Below, one piece after another: positions 27,499 through 36,475 of a stretch of 64,000 nt of DNA. Both the position numbers and the translations under genes were made by a program. Where the stretch lies: contig CAVQUX010000006.1 of the NCBI GenBank assembly GCA_963716925.1, forward strand, positions 434,001 through 498,000. Reading direction: 5' to 3'. Position 1 is the first letter of the stretch. The number at the start of each line of letters is the position of its first letter. The notes below the pieces were generated by a model. That model was not told the DNA's origin. It saw only the letters and a program-made list of their open reading frames with translations, and searched no databases. This stretch comes from DAISKN01 sp963716925 (GTDB taxonomy: Bacteria > Acidobacteriota > Vicinamibacteria > Marinacidobacterales > SMYC01).

Positions 27499-29493
27499 AT
27501 GAATATTCTCGCGACCGTCGCGCTCGCAGCCCTTCTTCTCCGCAGCGACGACTACTTCAAGCTCCGTTCCGTGGGGTCGGTTGCGCTCTCGCCCGACGGC
27601 TCGTCGGTGGCGTACTCCGTCGTCAACAACGATGGAGAGGGCCGCCCGTACCGGCAGCTCTGGATCGCGAGCGTCCAGGGCGGAAGCCCCCGCCGGATCG
27701 GCGGCGACGCCGATCGCGGCGGGGACGCCGTCTGGTCCCCGGACGGCCGCCTCATCGCTTTCAACGGCAGGATCGCCGGCAAGGACGGACTCCACGTCGT
27801 GAGGCCCGACGGGTCGGCGCCCCGGTTTCTCGCCGAGATGATCGGAACGAACAGTCCCCTGACCTACGAGGGGAGCTCGATCGCCTGGTCGCCGGACTCG
27901 AGAGAGCTCGCCTTCGTCTCGACGACTCCCGGCCCCGAGACCGAGCTCGCGAGCGGCGATCCCGTGGTGATCACTCGTTACAAGTACAAGCCGGACTACT
28001 GGGAAGGCTCGACGAGGTTCAACGACAACCGGAGGCGGCACATCTTCCTCGCGAACCTCGACTCCGGCGCCTTGCGGCAGCTGACGCCCGACGGGGCCTA
28101 TGAAGAGCACTCGATCGACTGGTCCCCGCGCGGAGATGAGATCGTGTTCGTTTCGAATCGAGAGCCCGACCCGGACCTGTTCTACAACCCGGACGTCTTC
28201 TCGGTCCGCGTCGCGGACGGCGTCATCCGGCGGCTATCGGCGACGGAATCCGCCGAGTTCAGGCCGCGGTGGTCCCCCGACGGTGAGCACGTGGCGTTCA
28301 TGGGGACGCGGCGCGGACTGACCGACCTCGAGACCGACATGGAGGATCCCCATGTCTGGCTCATGGACCGGGAGGGTGGGAATCGCCGCGAGCTCGGCTC
28401 GGTCCTCGACAACCGCCAGGGCTCGCCCACCTGGTCGCCCGATGGGCGCTTCCTCTACTTCAGCGTGGAGGAGCGGGGCCACGAGCACCTCTACCGGATG
28501 GCGGCCTCGGGAGGAGCTCCGGAGATCGTCGTGAGCGAGCCGGGCCGCGTGGTCGACTGGTCCCTCGGCGGGAGCGGCGTTCTCGCTTATGCGTTCCAGG
28601 GCCTCGACGACACGGCGCAGCTGTTCCTGGAGGCGGCCCCGGAGCCGCGGCAGATGACGGGTCTGAACGCGGAGGCACTCGCCGGAGTCGAGATCGCACC
28701 CGTGGAATCGTTCACGTTCGTGAGCAACGACTTCCGATTCGACGTGGAGGCGTTCTTGACGAAGCCTCACGGCATGACGGCCGAATCCAAGCATCCGCTC
28801 ATCTTGATGATCCACGGAGGTCCGCACGGCCAGCAGGGCCCGGCGTTCAACTTCAAATCACAATTCTATGCCGCACGCGGATGGGCGACTCTCCAGGTGA
28901 ACTATCGCGGCTCGACCGGCTACGGCCAGAAGTTCGCCGATGCCGTCTTCGGGGACCAGAACGGGAACGAGGCCCAGGACGTGCTGTACGGGGTCTTCGC
29001 CGCCATGAGGCGCAACCCCTGGGTCGATCGCGAAAGGCTCGCGGTCGAAGGGGGAAGCTATGGAGGCCAGCTCAGCTCGTGGCTCGTCACCCAGACTCAC
29101 ATCTTCCGCGCCGCGATCCCCCTCGCGCCGATCATCAACAATCTCAGCTACAACTACATGACGTACTACAACATGTACGAGCAGATGGAGTGGGGCCAGA
29201 TGCCGCACCAGGGAAACCTGATGGACGTGCTCTGGGAGCGCTCGGCGCTGAAGCACGTGGCGAAGGTGAAGACCCCGACGATGCTGGTCCACGGCGAGAA
29301 CGACAACGACGTTCCCATCGCCGAGTCCGAGCAGTTCTACGTCGCTCTCAAGGACGTGGGGGTGGAGGCGGTCCTGGTGCGCTACCCGAGAGAAGGCCAC
29401 GGCCTCGCCGAGCCCAAGCACATCGTGGATCTCATGGAGCGAAGCGTCCGCTGGTACGAGAGGCACTTCGGCCCGGCGAGGCCTTCGAACTAG
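27499..29493 (+). CDS. S9-family (prolyl oligopeptidase/acylaminoacyl) peptidase
   Basis: 664 residues. A short hydrophobic leader is followed by a WD40-like TolB/PD40 propeller (residues ~20-390: VALSPDGSSVAYSV, VWSPDGRLIAFNG, IAWSPDSRELAFVS and similar). The C-terminal alpha/beta hydrolase has LILMIHGGPHGQQGP, the nucleophile elbow EGGSYGGQLSSWLV (Ser), VHGENDNDVPIAE (Asp) and REGHGLAEP (His). ATG 27499 follows GAGAGGAGAG. It likely cleaves small peptides or acyl-peptides. Its last four bases overlap the convergent peroxiredoxin. Confidence 0.9.
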   Translation: MNILATVALAALLLRSDDYFKLRSVGSVALSPDGSSVAYSVVNNDGEGRPYRQLWIASVQGGSPRRIGGDADRGGDAVWSPDGRLIAFNGRIAGKDGLHVVRPDGSAPRFLAEMIGTNSPLTYEGSSIAWSPDSRELAFVSTTPGPETELASGDPVVITRYKYKPDYWEGSTRFNDNRRRHIFLANLDSGALRQLTPDGAYEEHSIDWSPRGDEIVFVSNREPDPDLFYNPDVFSVRVADGVIRRLSATESAEFRPRWSPDGEHVAFMGTRRGLTDLETDMEDPHVWLMDREGGNRRELGSVLDNRQGSPTWSPDGRFLYFSVEERGHEHLYRMAASGGAPEIVVSEPGRVVDWSLGGSGVLAYAFQGLDDTAQLFLEAAPEPRQMTGLNAEALAGVEIAPVESFTFVSNDFRFDVEAFLTKPHGMTAESKHPLILMIHGGPHGQQGPAFNFKSQFYAARGWATLQVNYRGSTGYGQKFADAVFGDQNGNEAQDVLYGVFAAMRRNPWVDRERLAVEGGSYGGQLSSWLVTQTHIFRAAIPLAPIINNLSYNYMTYYNMYEQMEWGQMPHQGNLMDVLWERSALKHVAKVKTPTMLVHGENDNDVPIAESEQFYVALKDVGVEAVLVRYPREGHGLAEPKHIVDLMERSVRWYERHFGPARPSN

Positions 29494-30128
29494 TTCCGAT
29501 TCGGCTGCGGAGTCACCCGGAGGTAAGGCTTGAGCTCCTTCCAACCCTTGGGGAACTTGCCTTTCGCCTCTTCGTTCGAGACCGCGGTCACGATGATCAC
29601 GTCCTCGCCGTCCTTCCAGTTGACGGGAGTCGCCACCTGGTAGTTCGCGGTGAGCTGGAGCGAATCGATGACCCGGAGGATCTCGTCGAAATTGCGGCCG
29701 GTGCTTGCCGGATAGGTGATGGTCAGCTTCACCTTCTTGTCGGGACCGATGACGAAGACCGAGCGGACGGTGAGGGTCTCGCTGGCGTTCGGATGGATCA
29801 TGTCGTACAGACCGGAGACCTTGCGGTCGTGATCGTCGATGAGGGGGAAGTTCAGCTTCGCCCCCTGGGTCTCCTCGATGTCCTTGGCCCACTTGGTGTG
29901 GTCTTCGACCTTGTCCACCGAGAGCCCGATGACCTTCACGTTCCGCTTGTCGAACTCCTTCTTCAGCTTCGCGACGGCGCCGAGCTCCGTGGTACAGACG
30001 GGGGTGAAGTCCTTGGGATGGGAGAACAGAATCGCCCAGCCGTTTCCGATCCAGTCGTGGAAGCGGATCGTACCGTCGGTCGTCTTGACCTCGAAATCCG
30101 GTGCGGTGTCGCCGAGACGAATAGCCAT
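29490..30128 (-). CDS. 1-Cys peroxiredoxin (Prx6 type)
   Basis: 212 residues matching the Prx6/AhpC-TSA family: LGDTAPDFEVKTTDG, the active site HPKDFTPVCTTELG with the single peroxidatic Cys, and the 1-Cys C-terminal extension (VNWKDGEDVIIVTAVSNEEAKGKFPKGWKELKPYLR). It reduces H2O2 and organic peroxides. Its start ATG 30128 has a clear GAGGAGG site. The gene overlaps the end of the S9 gene by four bases and is convergent with it. Confidence 0.9.
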   Translation of the reverse strand: MAIRLGDTAPDFEVKTTDGTIRFHDWIGNGWAILFSHPKDFTPVCTTELGAVAKLKKEFDKRNVKVIGLSVDKVEDHTKWAKDIEETQGAKLNFPLIDDHDRKVSGLYDMIHPNASETLTVRSVFVIGPDKKVKLTITYPASTGRNFDEILRVIDSLQLTANYQVATPVNWKDGEDVIIVTAVSNEEAKGKFPKGWKELKPYLRVTPQPNRN

Positions 30129-30225
30129 GTTTTGGAACCTCCTCTTCAGGTACTACGCAGATTCGTCACTTTGACCGCCTCTGTCAAGTAAGATGGGCGG
30201 TCCGGGAGGTTCGGAAGGGGGAAGC

Positions 30226-31152
30226 ATGATAGCCATCGCATTGGTCGCAGCTCTCGCCGCCGCGCAGACCTGGAGATTTCCTCCGGACAGCGCTCGCTGC
30301 CCCTCCAAGTGGGGGGCCGACGACGAGCGCGGCTCCGCGAATCATATGGGCCAGGCGTCCGTGCTCCGCGCCCGGGATCTGATCCGGACGGGCGAAGTGA
30401 TCGAGCTCGCCCATGAGCTCAGCTCCGACATGCCGCTCTTCGGCACCCGGCGCTTCGATCTCCATACCAAGCGCACCACGATGAACCCGCAGTCGAACCG
30501 CCGCGGCTCGAACGAGGAGATCGTGATCGCGGAGATCGGGCAGGTAGGGACGCAGTTCGACGGCTTCGCGCACCAGACGCACGAGGACCTCTGGTACAAC
30601 TGCATTCCCGCGAGCGAGAACGCCACTCGGAGCGGGTTTACCCGGCTCGGCATGGAAAAAGTGGGGATGCTGATGACCCGCGGCGTACTCCTCGACGTAG
30701 CCGGACTCAAGGGAGTCCCGATCCTCCCCGACAATTACGAGATTACGGTTGCCGACCTCGAGGCGGCGCTATCCCGCCAGAATCTGAAGCTCGCGCCCGG
30801 GGACGCCGTACTGATCCACACCGGTTGGGGAACGCTCTGGGAGAAGGACAACGCCCGCTACGTGAAGAGCTGTCCCGGCCTCGGCATCGCCGCGGCCGAG
30901 TGGCTCGCCCGGCAGGATCCGATGCTCCTCGGCTCCGACAACTGGCCCGTCGAGGTCGCTCCCAACCCGGACCCCGAGCTCTCGCTTCCGGTGCACCAGA
31001 TCGCCCTCGTGGTGAACGGCATTCACCTTCTCGAGAACATGAAGCTCGACGAGCTCGCGGCGAAAGGAATCCACGAGTTCGCGTTCGTGATTCAGCCGAT
31101 GAAGCTGAAGGGCGGGACGGGATCGACCGTCTCCCCGGCGGCGATCAGATAG
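30226..31152 (+). CDS. Secreted cyclase-family (kynurenine formamidase-like) hydrolase
   Basis: 308 residues with a short signal (ALVAALAAAQT) and the cyclase-family fold: SKWGADDERGSANHM, IELAHELSSDMPLFG, and the metal motif GQVGTQFDGFAHQTHEDLWYN. In kynurenine formamidases the motif is HxGTHxDxPxH; here the first two His positions are Gln (a known subfamily pattern), so metal coordination may differ. C-terminal DAVLIHTGWGTLW and HQIALVVNGIHLLENMKLDELA complete the family. ATG 30226 follows GGAAGGGGGAAGC; an upstream start 30193 is less likely. Substrate unknown. The last eight bases overlap the convergent pyruvate kinase. Confidence 0.8.
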   Translation: MIAIALVAALAAAQTWRFPPDSARCPSKWGADDERGSANHMGQASVLRARDLIRTGEVIELAHELSSDMPLFGTRRFDLHTKRTTMNPQSNRRGSNEEIVIAEIGQVGTQFDGFAHQTHEDLWYNCIPASENATRSGFTRLGMEKVGMLMTRGVLLDVAGLKGVPILPDNYEITVADLEAALSRQNLKLAPGDAVLIHTGWGTLWEKDNARYVKSCPGLGIAAAEWLARQDPMLLGSDNWPVEVAPNPDPELSLPVHQIALVVNGIHLLENMKLDELAAKGIHEFAFVIQPMKLKGGTGSTVSPAAIR

Positions 31153-32585
31153 TCACGACGGCCAGGCTCGGATCGTTTCCGAAGCCTCGGACCAGCAGGA
31201 CGTTCTGTCCCTCGACCCCGAGACCGAGATCGCGGGCCAGGCGGCGAGCCAGATCCTCCGGGCGCTCGAACTCCTTCTCCTCCACCAGCCGGGGAATGAT
31301 GCCCCAGAGAACGCCGGTCTTCCGGCACGTGCTCGGGTCGGGGGAGGTCGCGACGATCGGCGCCGCGGGCCGCGACGCGCTCATGACCTGAGCGGTGCGG
31401 CCGCTCTTCGAGATCACGACGATCGCCCGCGCTTGCATGTCCCGCGACAGCTGGGCCATCGCTTTCGCGAGCGCGTCCTCCGCCGGCATGGGGGCCACGG
31501 AGTCCTGATTCTGCGAGAGCCCGCGGAAGCCTCCCGCGTGCCAGAGATAGGCCTCGGTCTCTCGAGCGACGGTGTCCATCATCTCGACGGCCTGGACGGG
31601 ATACTTCCCCGTCGCCGACTCCGCCGAGAGCATCACCGCGTCCGCCCCGCTTCGCACGGCGAGAGCCACGTCCGAGACCTCGGCCCGGGTGGGCCGGGGC
31701 TTTTCCACCATCGATTCCAGCATCTGGGTCGCCACGATCACCGGCTTCGCCTTGGCCCGCGCGAGGTCGGTGAGCTGAATCTGGATCAGAGGCACTTTCT
31801 GCGGGGGCATCTCGACTCCGAGGTCTCCGCGCGCGACCATGATGCCGTCCGCCGCGTCCAGGATGGCGTCGATATCGTCGAGCGCCTCCGGCCTTTCGAT
31901 CTTGGCGATGATGGAAGCGCGGTGCGCCGCTCGCGGCGACCAGGCTCCTCAGCTCCTCGACGTCGGAGGCGCGCCGAACGAACGACAGGGCCAGGAAGTC
32001 GACCCCGAGCCCCAGAGCGAACCGGGCATCGCTCTGGTCCTTCTCGGTCAGCGACGGCGTCGACAGAGCGACACCCGGGAGATTCATTCCCTTGCGACTC
32101 TTGAGCTCCCCGCCCGCCTCGACCTCGCAGGAGACCTCCGTCCCTTCGACTCGGAGGACGCGAAGCGCGAGGGCCCCGTCGTCGAGGAGAATGCGATCGC
32201 CTTCCTTGACGTCCCGCGCGAGCGCCTCGTAGTGGGTGGGGATGAGGTCCCCGCCGCCGGGAACGGCGCGGGTGGTGACCGTCACCCGCCGGCCCTTCTC
32301 GAGGAGGATGCTCCCTTCCGGAAAATCCCCCACGCGGATCTTGGGACCGCTCAGATCGGCGAGGATCGCCGTGGGTCGCCGCCTCGATTCGGCGGCGCTC
32401 CGCACGCGGGCGTAGGTCGCGCCGTGGCCCTCCTGCGTGCCGTGCGAGAAGTTGAGCCGGAAGACGTCGACCCCTGTTTCGATGAGCCGCGAGAGCGTCG
32501 GCTCATCGCTCGAGGCCGGTCCGAGCGTGGCGACAATCTTGGTCCGGCGATACTTGAGAGGCTCGATACGAGAGCCGATGCGCAT
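31145..32585 (-). CDS. pyk: Pyruvate kinase, one probable frameshift
   Basis: Clear motifs: TKIVATLGPASS, FRLNFSHGTQEGH, SGPKIRVGDFPEG, KGMNLPGVALSTPSL, then after a frame switch near 31,900 the ERPEALDDIDAILDAADGIMVARGDLGVEMPPQKVPLIQ block, ATQMLESMVEKPRPTRAEVSDVA and the C-terminal allosteric domain. About 480 residues in all, a normal length. It converts phosphoenolpyruvate to pyruvate with ATP gain. The 3' end overlaps the cyclase-family gene by eight bases. Confidence 0.9.
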
Positions 32586-32703
32586 CCTGTCATTTTGTCA
32601 TGATCCGGCGACCCGCATCGTGCTGTCAGGAGCGACTCCGAGGCACCGCGTCCTCGAGCTCGACTCGCACTCATGCTCCGGGGACTGGCCATCGCGCGAG
32701 GAC

Positions 32704-33684
32704 CTAGAACCGACCAGTGGAATGGTCCAGTGGTCGCATGCACTGGCGCAGTGAGGCGAGGACCGACGGCGTGCATTGGGCGTGGGCCCGGAACCGGGGG
32801 CGGCCCGCGAGGCGGCCGTGCAGCGCGGGGAGGCTGTAGAAGGGCACGCTCGGGTACCAGTGGTGCTCGATGTGATAGCCGACGTTGCGCGGGAGGACGA
32901 AGAAGCGCGCGAGCGGACCCGGGACGGTGGTTCGCGTTCGGGCGTAGCGCGGGTCCTCGGAGCGCACAGCGGAGTGCTCGCACACGAGGCGGATGTACTG
33001 CGCAGCGGCGTGCCACGTGCAGTAGGGCAGGACCCAGTAGATGGCGAACTCGAGCCAGAGCCCGTAGCGAGTCAGCAGCGCGAAGACGGCAGCCCACCAG
33101 AGCATCCGCACGCCGTGCGCGGCCGCGGACGCGCCGTACATGAAGCCGCCGACCAGACCGCGCGCGATCCAGAACATCCCCGTCAGCACGGCGGCACGGC
33201 GCAGCAGCTTCAACACGACCTGCAGCGGGGTCTTCGGGTAGCGCCACTCGGGCGCCAGCCGGCCCTCGGCGTCGTGCGTGTGCCACAGCGATCGATTGCC
33301 GTCGCCTGCCTTGCCGAGGTGGCGATGGTGCGAACCGTGGAAGTGGCGAAAGCCCTGCACGGAGATGAACATCGGCCAGGCGAGGAAGATGTTGGCTACC
33401 CAGTCGTTCCATGCGCGGCGCGGCAGCAGGCGAAAATGCGTCGCGTCATGGTTGATGACGGTCAACGCGTGCTGGCGCGCGCCGATCACGAGGATCGCGA
33501 TGACCGTGACGGGCCACGCGTCGGCGGCGATGGCGACCGAGATCGCGGCCGCGAGGATGGACCATTCGACCGCGATCGCGCCGAGTGCCCGCGTGGGCGA
33601 GAGCTGGGAGAGCGCGAAAAGCTCGTCGGCGGCGAGCCGGTCCGGGACCGGCTCCAGGGCGTCGTGCGGGTGCGTCGAGCTCAT
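32704..33684 (-). CDS. Membrane fatty acid desaturase (FADS family)
   Basis: 326 residues with hydrophobic membrane helices (WSILAAAISVAIAADAWPVTVIAIL; MLWWAAVFALLTRYGLWLEFAIYWVLPY) and the three His boxes of di-iron desaturases: HDATHF, FHGSHHRH and YHIEHHWYP. Its start ATG 33684 overlaps the sulfotransferase stop in an ATGA, so it is the last gene of a coupled cassette. It would desaturate or hydroxylate an acyl chain; position and chain are unknown. Confidence 0.85.
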   Translation of the reverse strand: MSSTHPHDALEPVPDRLAADELFALSQLSPTRALGAIAVEWSILAAAISVAIAADAWPVTVIAILVIGARQHALTVINHDATHFRLLPRRAWNDWVANIFLAWPMFISVQGFRHFHGSHHRHLGKAGDGNRSLWHTHDAEGRLAPEWRYPKTPLQVVLKLLRRAAVLTGMFWIARGLVGGFMYGASAAAHGVRMLWWAAVFALLTRYGLWLEFAIYWVLPYCTWHAAAQYIRLVCEHSAVRSEDPRYARTRTTVPGPLARFFVLPRNVGYHIEHHWYPSVPFYSLPALHGRLAGRPRFRAHAQCTPSVLASLRQCMRPLDHSTGRF

Positions 33685-34748
33685 GCGGCCTGCTCCGGAT
33701 AGAGCTCGGCGAGGGCGGCGAAGCCGGGCTGACAGGCGTCGTCGAGCGCACGCAGCTCGGCGGTGTCGACGCTCTCCGCCTTCGTCGCGGAGGGCCGGAT
33801 CTTCTGAGCCGCCGCGCGCACCCACCCGTCGTCCACGTACTCGGGTCCGAGGAACGCGGCGAGTCGCGAGAGCGAGCGCTCCGGATCGGCGAGGAAGTCC
33901 TCGTAGCGCATCGTGAGCACGCGATCGCGCGGAAGCGAGGCCAGTTCGCGCACGCCCGCCCTGATCTCGCCCGACCAGTAGTGGCCGCACAGAGGCAAGG
34001 GCGTCTCCCAGCCGCGAAACGCCTCGGCGTCGAACGCCTCGGGCAGAAACGGCATGAGATCGTCGGGGACGTCGCCGATGAAGGTGCGGTCGCTCGACTC
34101 GTACGGATCGACGCCGAGGATCTCGGTCAGCTGCATCGCGGTCAGGGCCATGCGAAACCCGTAGTGGCGGCTCATCGACCGCGCGCAGGCTCGGCCGTCG
34201 CGCACGATGTGAACGAATCGCGCGCCGGGGAACGTTTGCACGAGGCGTCGCACGATGCGGAGCGAGCCGCCCGAACGCTCGACCCAGATCCGCTTGCCGA
34301 AGCGCTCGGTCAGCCAGGCGAACAGCCGCGCATAGTGCTCCGCCATCGTGGCCGGAGGCAACCCGGCGACGAAGACCTCGACTTCCGAGAACAGCGCGTT
34401 CGCATCGGGCGTGAGATGCGGGAGAGTCGTCTGCATCAGCGCGGGAACGCCCGTCTCGGCAGAGAATCGCGTCGAGGAGTCGGGCCGATAGAGCATTTCC
34501 GGAATCCCGACGCCGTGGCGCACCATCGTGGATTGCTTGGGGTGCGCGCCGGCGAGGTGGCGCCAGAGATCGCCCGCGTCGACCGCCTCCGGCGCGAATG
34601 CCTGCGCGATTCGCCCGCCGAAGTCGGTCGTGAAGCAGAAGAACTCCGAAAGGCTCAGCACGCGGTCGTGCTCGCGCAGGAGGTCCGAGAGCATCGTCGA
34701 TCCGCAGCGACCGGTCCCGACGACGAAGAACGGCGAGGGCCCGGCCAT
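33681..34748 (-). CDS. PAPS-dependent sulfotransferase
   Basis: 355 residues of the sulfotransferase P-loop fold. The 5'-phosphosulfate loop is FFVVGTGRCGSTMLSDLL; the 3'-phosphate site is FPGARFVHIVRDGRACARSM with the conserved Arg; RVLTMRYEDFLADPERSLSRLAAFLG is the C-terminal signature. The gene sits between the reductase (two bases upstream) and the desaturase (four-base overlap), so it probably sulfates a lipid or fatty alcohol made by those enzymes (inference). Confidence 0.85.
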   Translation of the reverse strand: MAGPSPFFVVGTGRCGSTMLSDLLREHDRVLSLSEFFCFTTDFGGRIAQAFAPEAVDAGDLWRHLAGAHPKQSTMVRHGVGIPEMLYRPDSSTRFSAETGVPALMQTTLPHLTPDANALFSEVEVFVAGLPPATMAEHYARLFAWLTERFGKRIWVERSGGSLRIVRRLVQTFPGARFVHIVRDGRACARSMSRHYGFRMALTAMQLTEILGVDPYESSDRTFIGDVPDDLMPFLPEAFDAEAFRGWETPLPLCGHYWSGEIRAGVRELASLPRDRVLTMRYEDFLADPERSLSRLAAFLGPEYVDDGWVRAAAQKIRPSATKAESVDTAELRALDDACQPGFAALAELYPEQAA

Positions 34749-34750
34749 CG

Positions 34751-35872
34751 TCAGCTGGCCACCGGGAGATTGCGGCGCTCGCGCTCGAGTCGGGCGAGGT
34801 ACCAGCGGCCGAGAGACTGGATGCTCGCGGCATCGTAGACGGTGTCATCGCATCGCTCGCCGCCGAGTGCCGAATCCGTGCGGCTCCGGTCGAAGCGGCG
34901 GTCGGCGGTGATGTACGAGCGGTAGAAATCGAGACGCTCGTCGAAGCGCGCGTCGAGCCACTGGAGCTCGGCCGTATCGCGGACGAAGATCGGCCGAGGG
35001 AGCTCGAGCACGTCGAAGATGGCATTGACGGCCATTGCGATCGGAGGCGGCGACGGGTTGGTCAGGTGATAGACGCCATTTGACACTGCCGAGCGGCCAA
35101 TCGAGACCGCCTCCCGGGCCACGGCGTCGATCGGTACGAGGTTGATCAGCGCCTCCGGATCGATCCGCAGGCGCAGCGGCCTGCGCTCCAGCAAGCCGGC
35201 CTGCATCCGGTTCACCATCCCGCGAAACTGCACCAGCTGGCGCACGAAGCCGTAGAACCCGGTGAACGTCGTCGCCGAAAGCGTGCGGCTGTGGCCGACG
35301 ACGATGCTCGGACGGAAGATACGGACACGCTGGCCGAACGCGAAGCGGACGATGCTTTCCGCATCGACCTTGCTACGCTCGTAATGGTTGTTCACTTCCA
35401 CTTCGGCGATGGGTTGCTCGCGAATGATCCCCGTCCTCCGTCCAGCGACGTAAGCCGTGCTCACGTGGTTGAAGGACTCGGCGCCGAGCTCCGCCGCCAG
35501 CTCCAGCACGCGCCGCGTGCCGTCGACGTTGGTGGCACGTATCTCGTCGGCATAGCGGTCTTCGTAGCGAAGCGAGGCGGCACAATGCCAAACCTGGGTG
35601 ACGCGCCCGATGCTCGCACTCGTCACGCCGCACGCTTCCCTGGCCACGTCGCCCGCGACGACGCGACACCTCGCGAGGGCGGCAGGGATGTCGACCGGGG
35701 AGGAGTAGGCCTCGGCCGCATGGGTGAGCGCTTCGGCGAAGCGAGTCCCAGCTGTCTTTGCTCCTGGGCGTGCGAGCACGACGATGCGGTCGGTCGTCCG
35801 CGCCAGAAGCTCGAGTACGATTGCGGCGCCGACGAAACCTGTCGCTCCAGTGACGAGGTGGGTCGAGGTCAC
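34751..35872 (-). CDS. NAD(P)-dependent thioester-reductase-like SDR
   Basis: A 373-residue extended SDR of the male-sterility/thioester-reductase kind. GxxGxxG is THLVTGATGFVGAAI; VWHCAASLRYED and the active site NHYERSKVDAESIV (Tyr-x-x-x-Lys) are present, followed by FRPSIVVGHSRT and LINLVPIDAVAREAV. Such domains reduce acyl thioesters to aldehydes or alcohols. The frame is open back to 36133, but conserved sequence begins at GTG 35872; the extension passes through a 10-bp tandem repeat and is unlikely to be translated. First gene of the sulfotransferase/desaturase cassette. Confidence 0.75.
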   Translation of the reverse strand: MTSTHLVTGATGFVGAAIVLELLARTTDRIVVLARPGAKTAGTRFAEALTHAAEAYSSPVDIPAALARCRVVAGDVAREACGVTSASIGRVTQVWHCAASLRYEDRYADEIRATNVDGTRRVLELAAELGAESFNHVSTAYVAGRRTGIIREQPIAEVEVNNHYERSKVDAESIVRFAFGQRVRIFRPSIVVGHSRTLSATTFTGFYGFVRQLVQFRGMVNRMQAGLLERRPLRLRIDPEALINLVPIDAVAREAVSIGRSAVSNGVYHLTNPSPPPIAMAVNAIFDVLELPRPIFVRDTAELQWLDARFDERLDFYRSYITADRRFDRSRTDSALGGERCDDTVYDAASIQSLGRWYLARLERERRNLPVAS

Positions 35873-36475
35873 GGCCGCCGGGTGCGCGGTTCGAAAGTCG
35901 AAGGCGGGCTCATGTCGAGGACACACCGGTCGCCCGTTGAGGCTTGCCTTCTCGCTCTCCCCATCGGCGAGAAACGGGAATGCCAGTGAGTCGCGCTTTT
36001 CGCGCGCCCGACGGCGGAGGCGGTAGGTCAGGGGGACGGCTCGATTTCGCATCGCATCGGACTCCTCATGATCTGCTCTGGCGGAACGCTTCCCTTCCAG
36101 CAACTTCCAGCAACTTCCAGCGACTTCCAGCAACGTCTAGCAACTTCCGCGCCAGGGATGGAGAAGGAGCCGGTTCCTGCGAAACCCTTCCCGCGGTGGT
36201 GGTTGGCGCGAAGACGACGAGGGTTCCTTGTAGCTCGAGGCACTACAGGAGGCGGTCCGGAATGATTGTCGCCGCGAGTGAAACTACAGTAATCAGGAAA
36301 GAGAATTGCTCTCCTCGGGCATAAGGAAAGGGCATGTCTCGATGAAGGCGCCGGCCGATGGAGTCGCTGACCGGTAGCTCTCCGCGCCGGGTGGCGTCGA
36401 GGTTCGCTCCGTTCAGCCCGAGCGACATCCCGAAGCGAGTGGATCGCCTGGCCGGACCCGACTAAGCTTCTGCTC
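35873..36475. other. Noncoding stretch of about 600 bp
   Basis: Between the reductase start and the cyanophycinase start no convincing gene is seen. It holds a 10-bp tandem repeat (36091-36150). Short frames on both strands (for example 36243-36428 minus) have no family likeness. The divergent promoters of the cassette and of the cyanophycinase must lie here. Confidence 0.6.
36091..36150. repeat. 10-bp tandem repeat, unit CAACTTCCAG, six copies
   Basis: Six units of CAACTTCCAG in tandem: the first and last are partly degenerate, the fifth reads CAACGTCTAG. The same unit is recalled from intergenic DNA of Acidobacteriota-like genomes, often near small four-helix-bundle proteins; this recollection was not checked. 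The copy number may vary between strains. It is not a CRISPR: no spacers. Confidence 0.8.

Noticed and set aside
35872..36133. N-terminal extension of the reductase to ATG 36133
   Set aside because: It would translate the tandem repeat (LEVAGSCWKLLE-like) and has no conserved residues before GTG 35872.
36091..36150. CRISPR array
   Set aside because: The 10-bp units are directly contiguous with no spacers, and no cas genes are nearby.
36243..36428. 61-codon minus frame as a gene
   Set aside because: No ribosome-binding site, no family likeness and an unclear start in a noncoding region.
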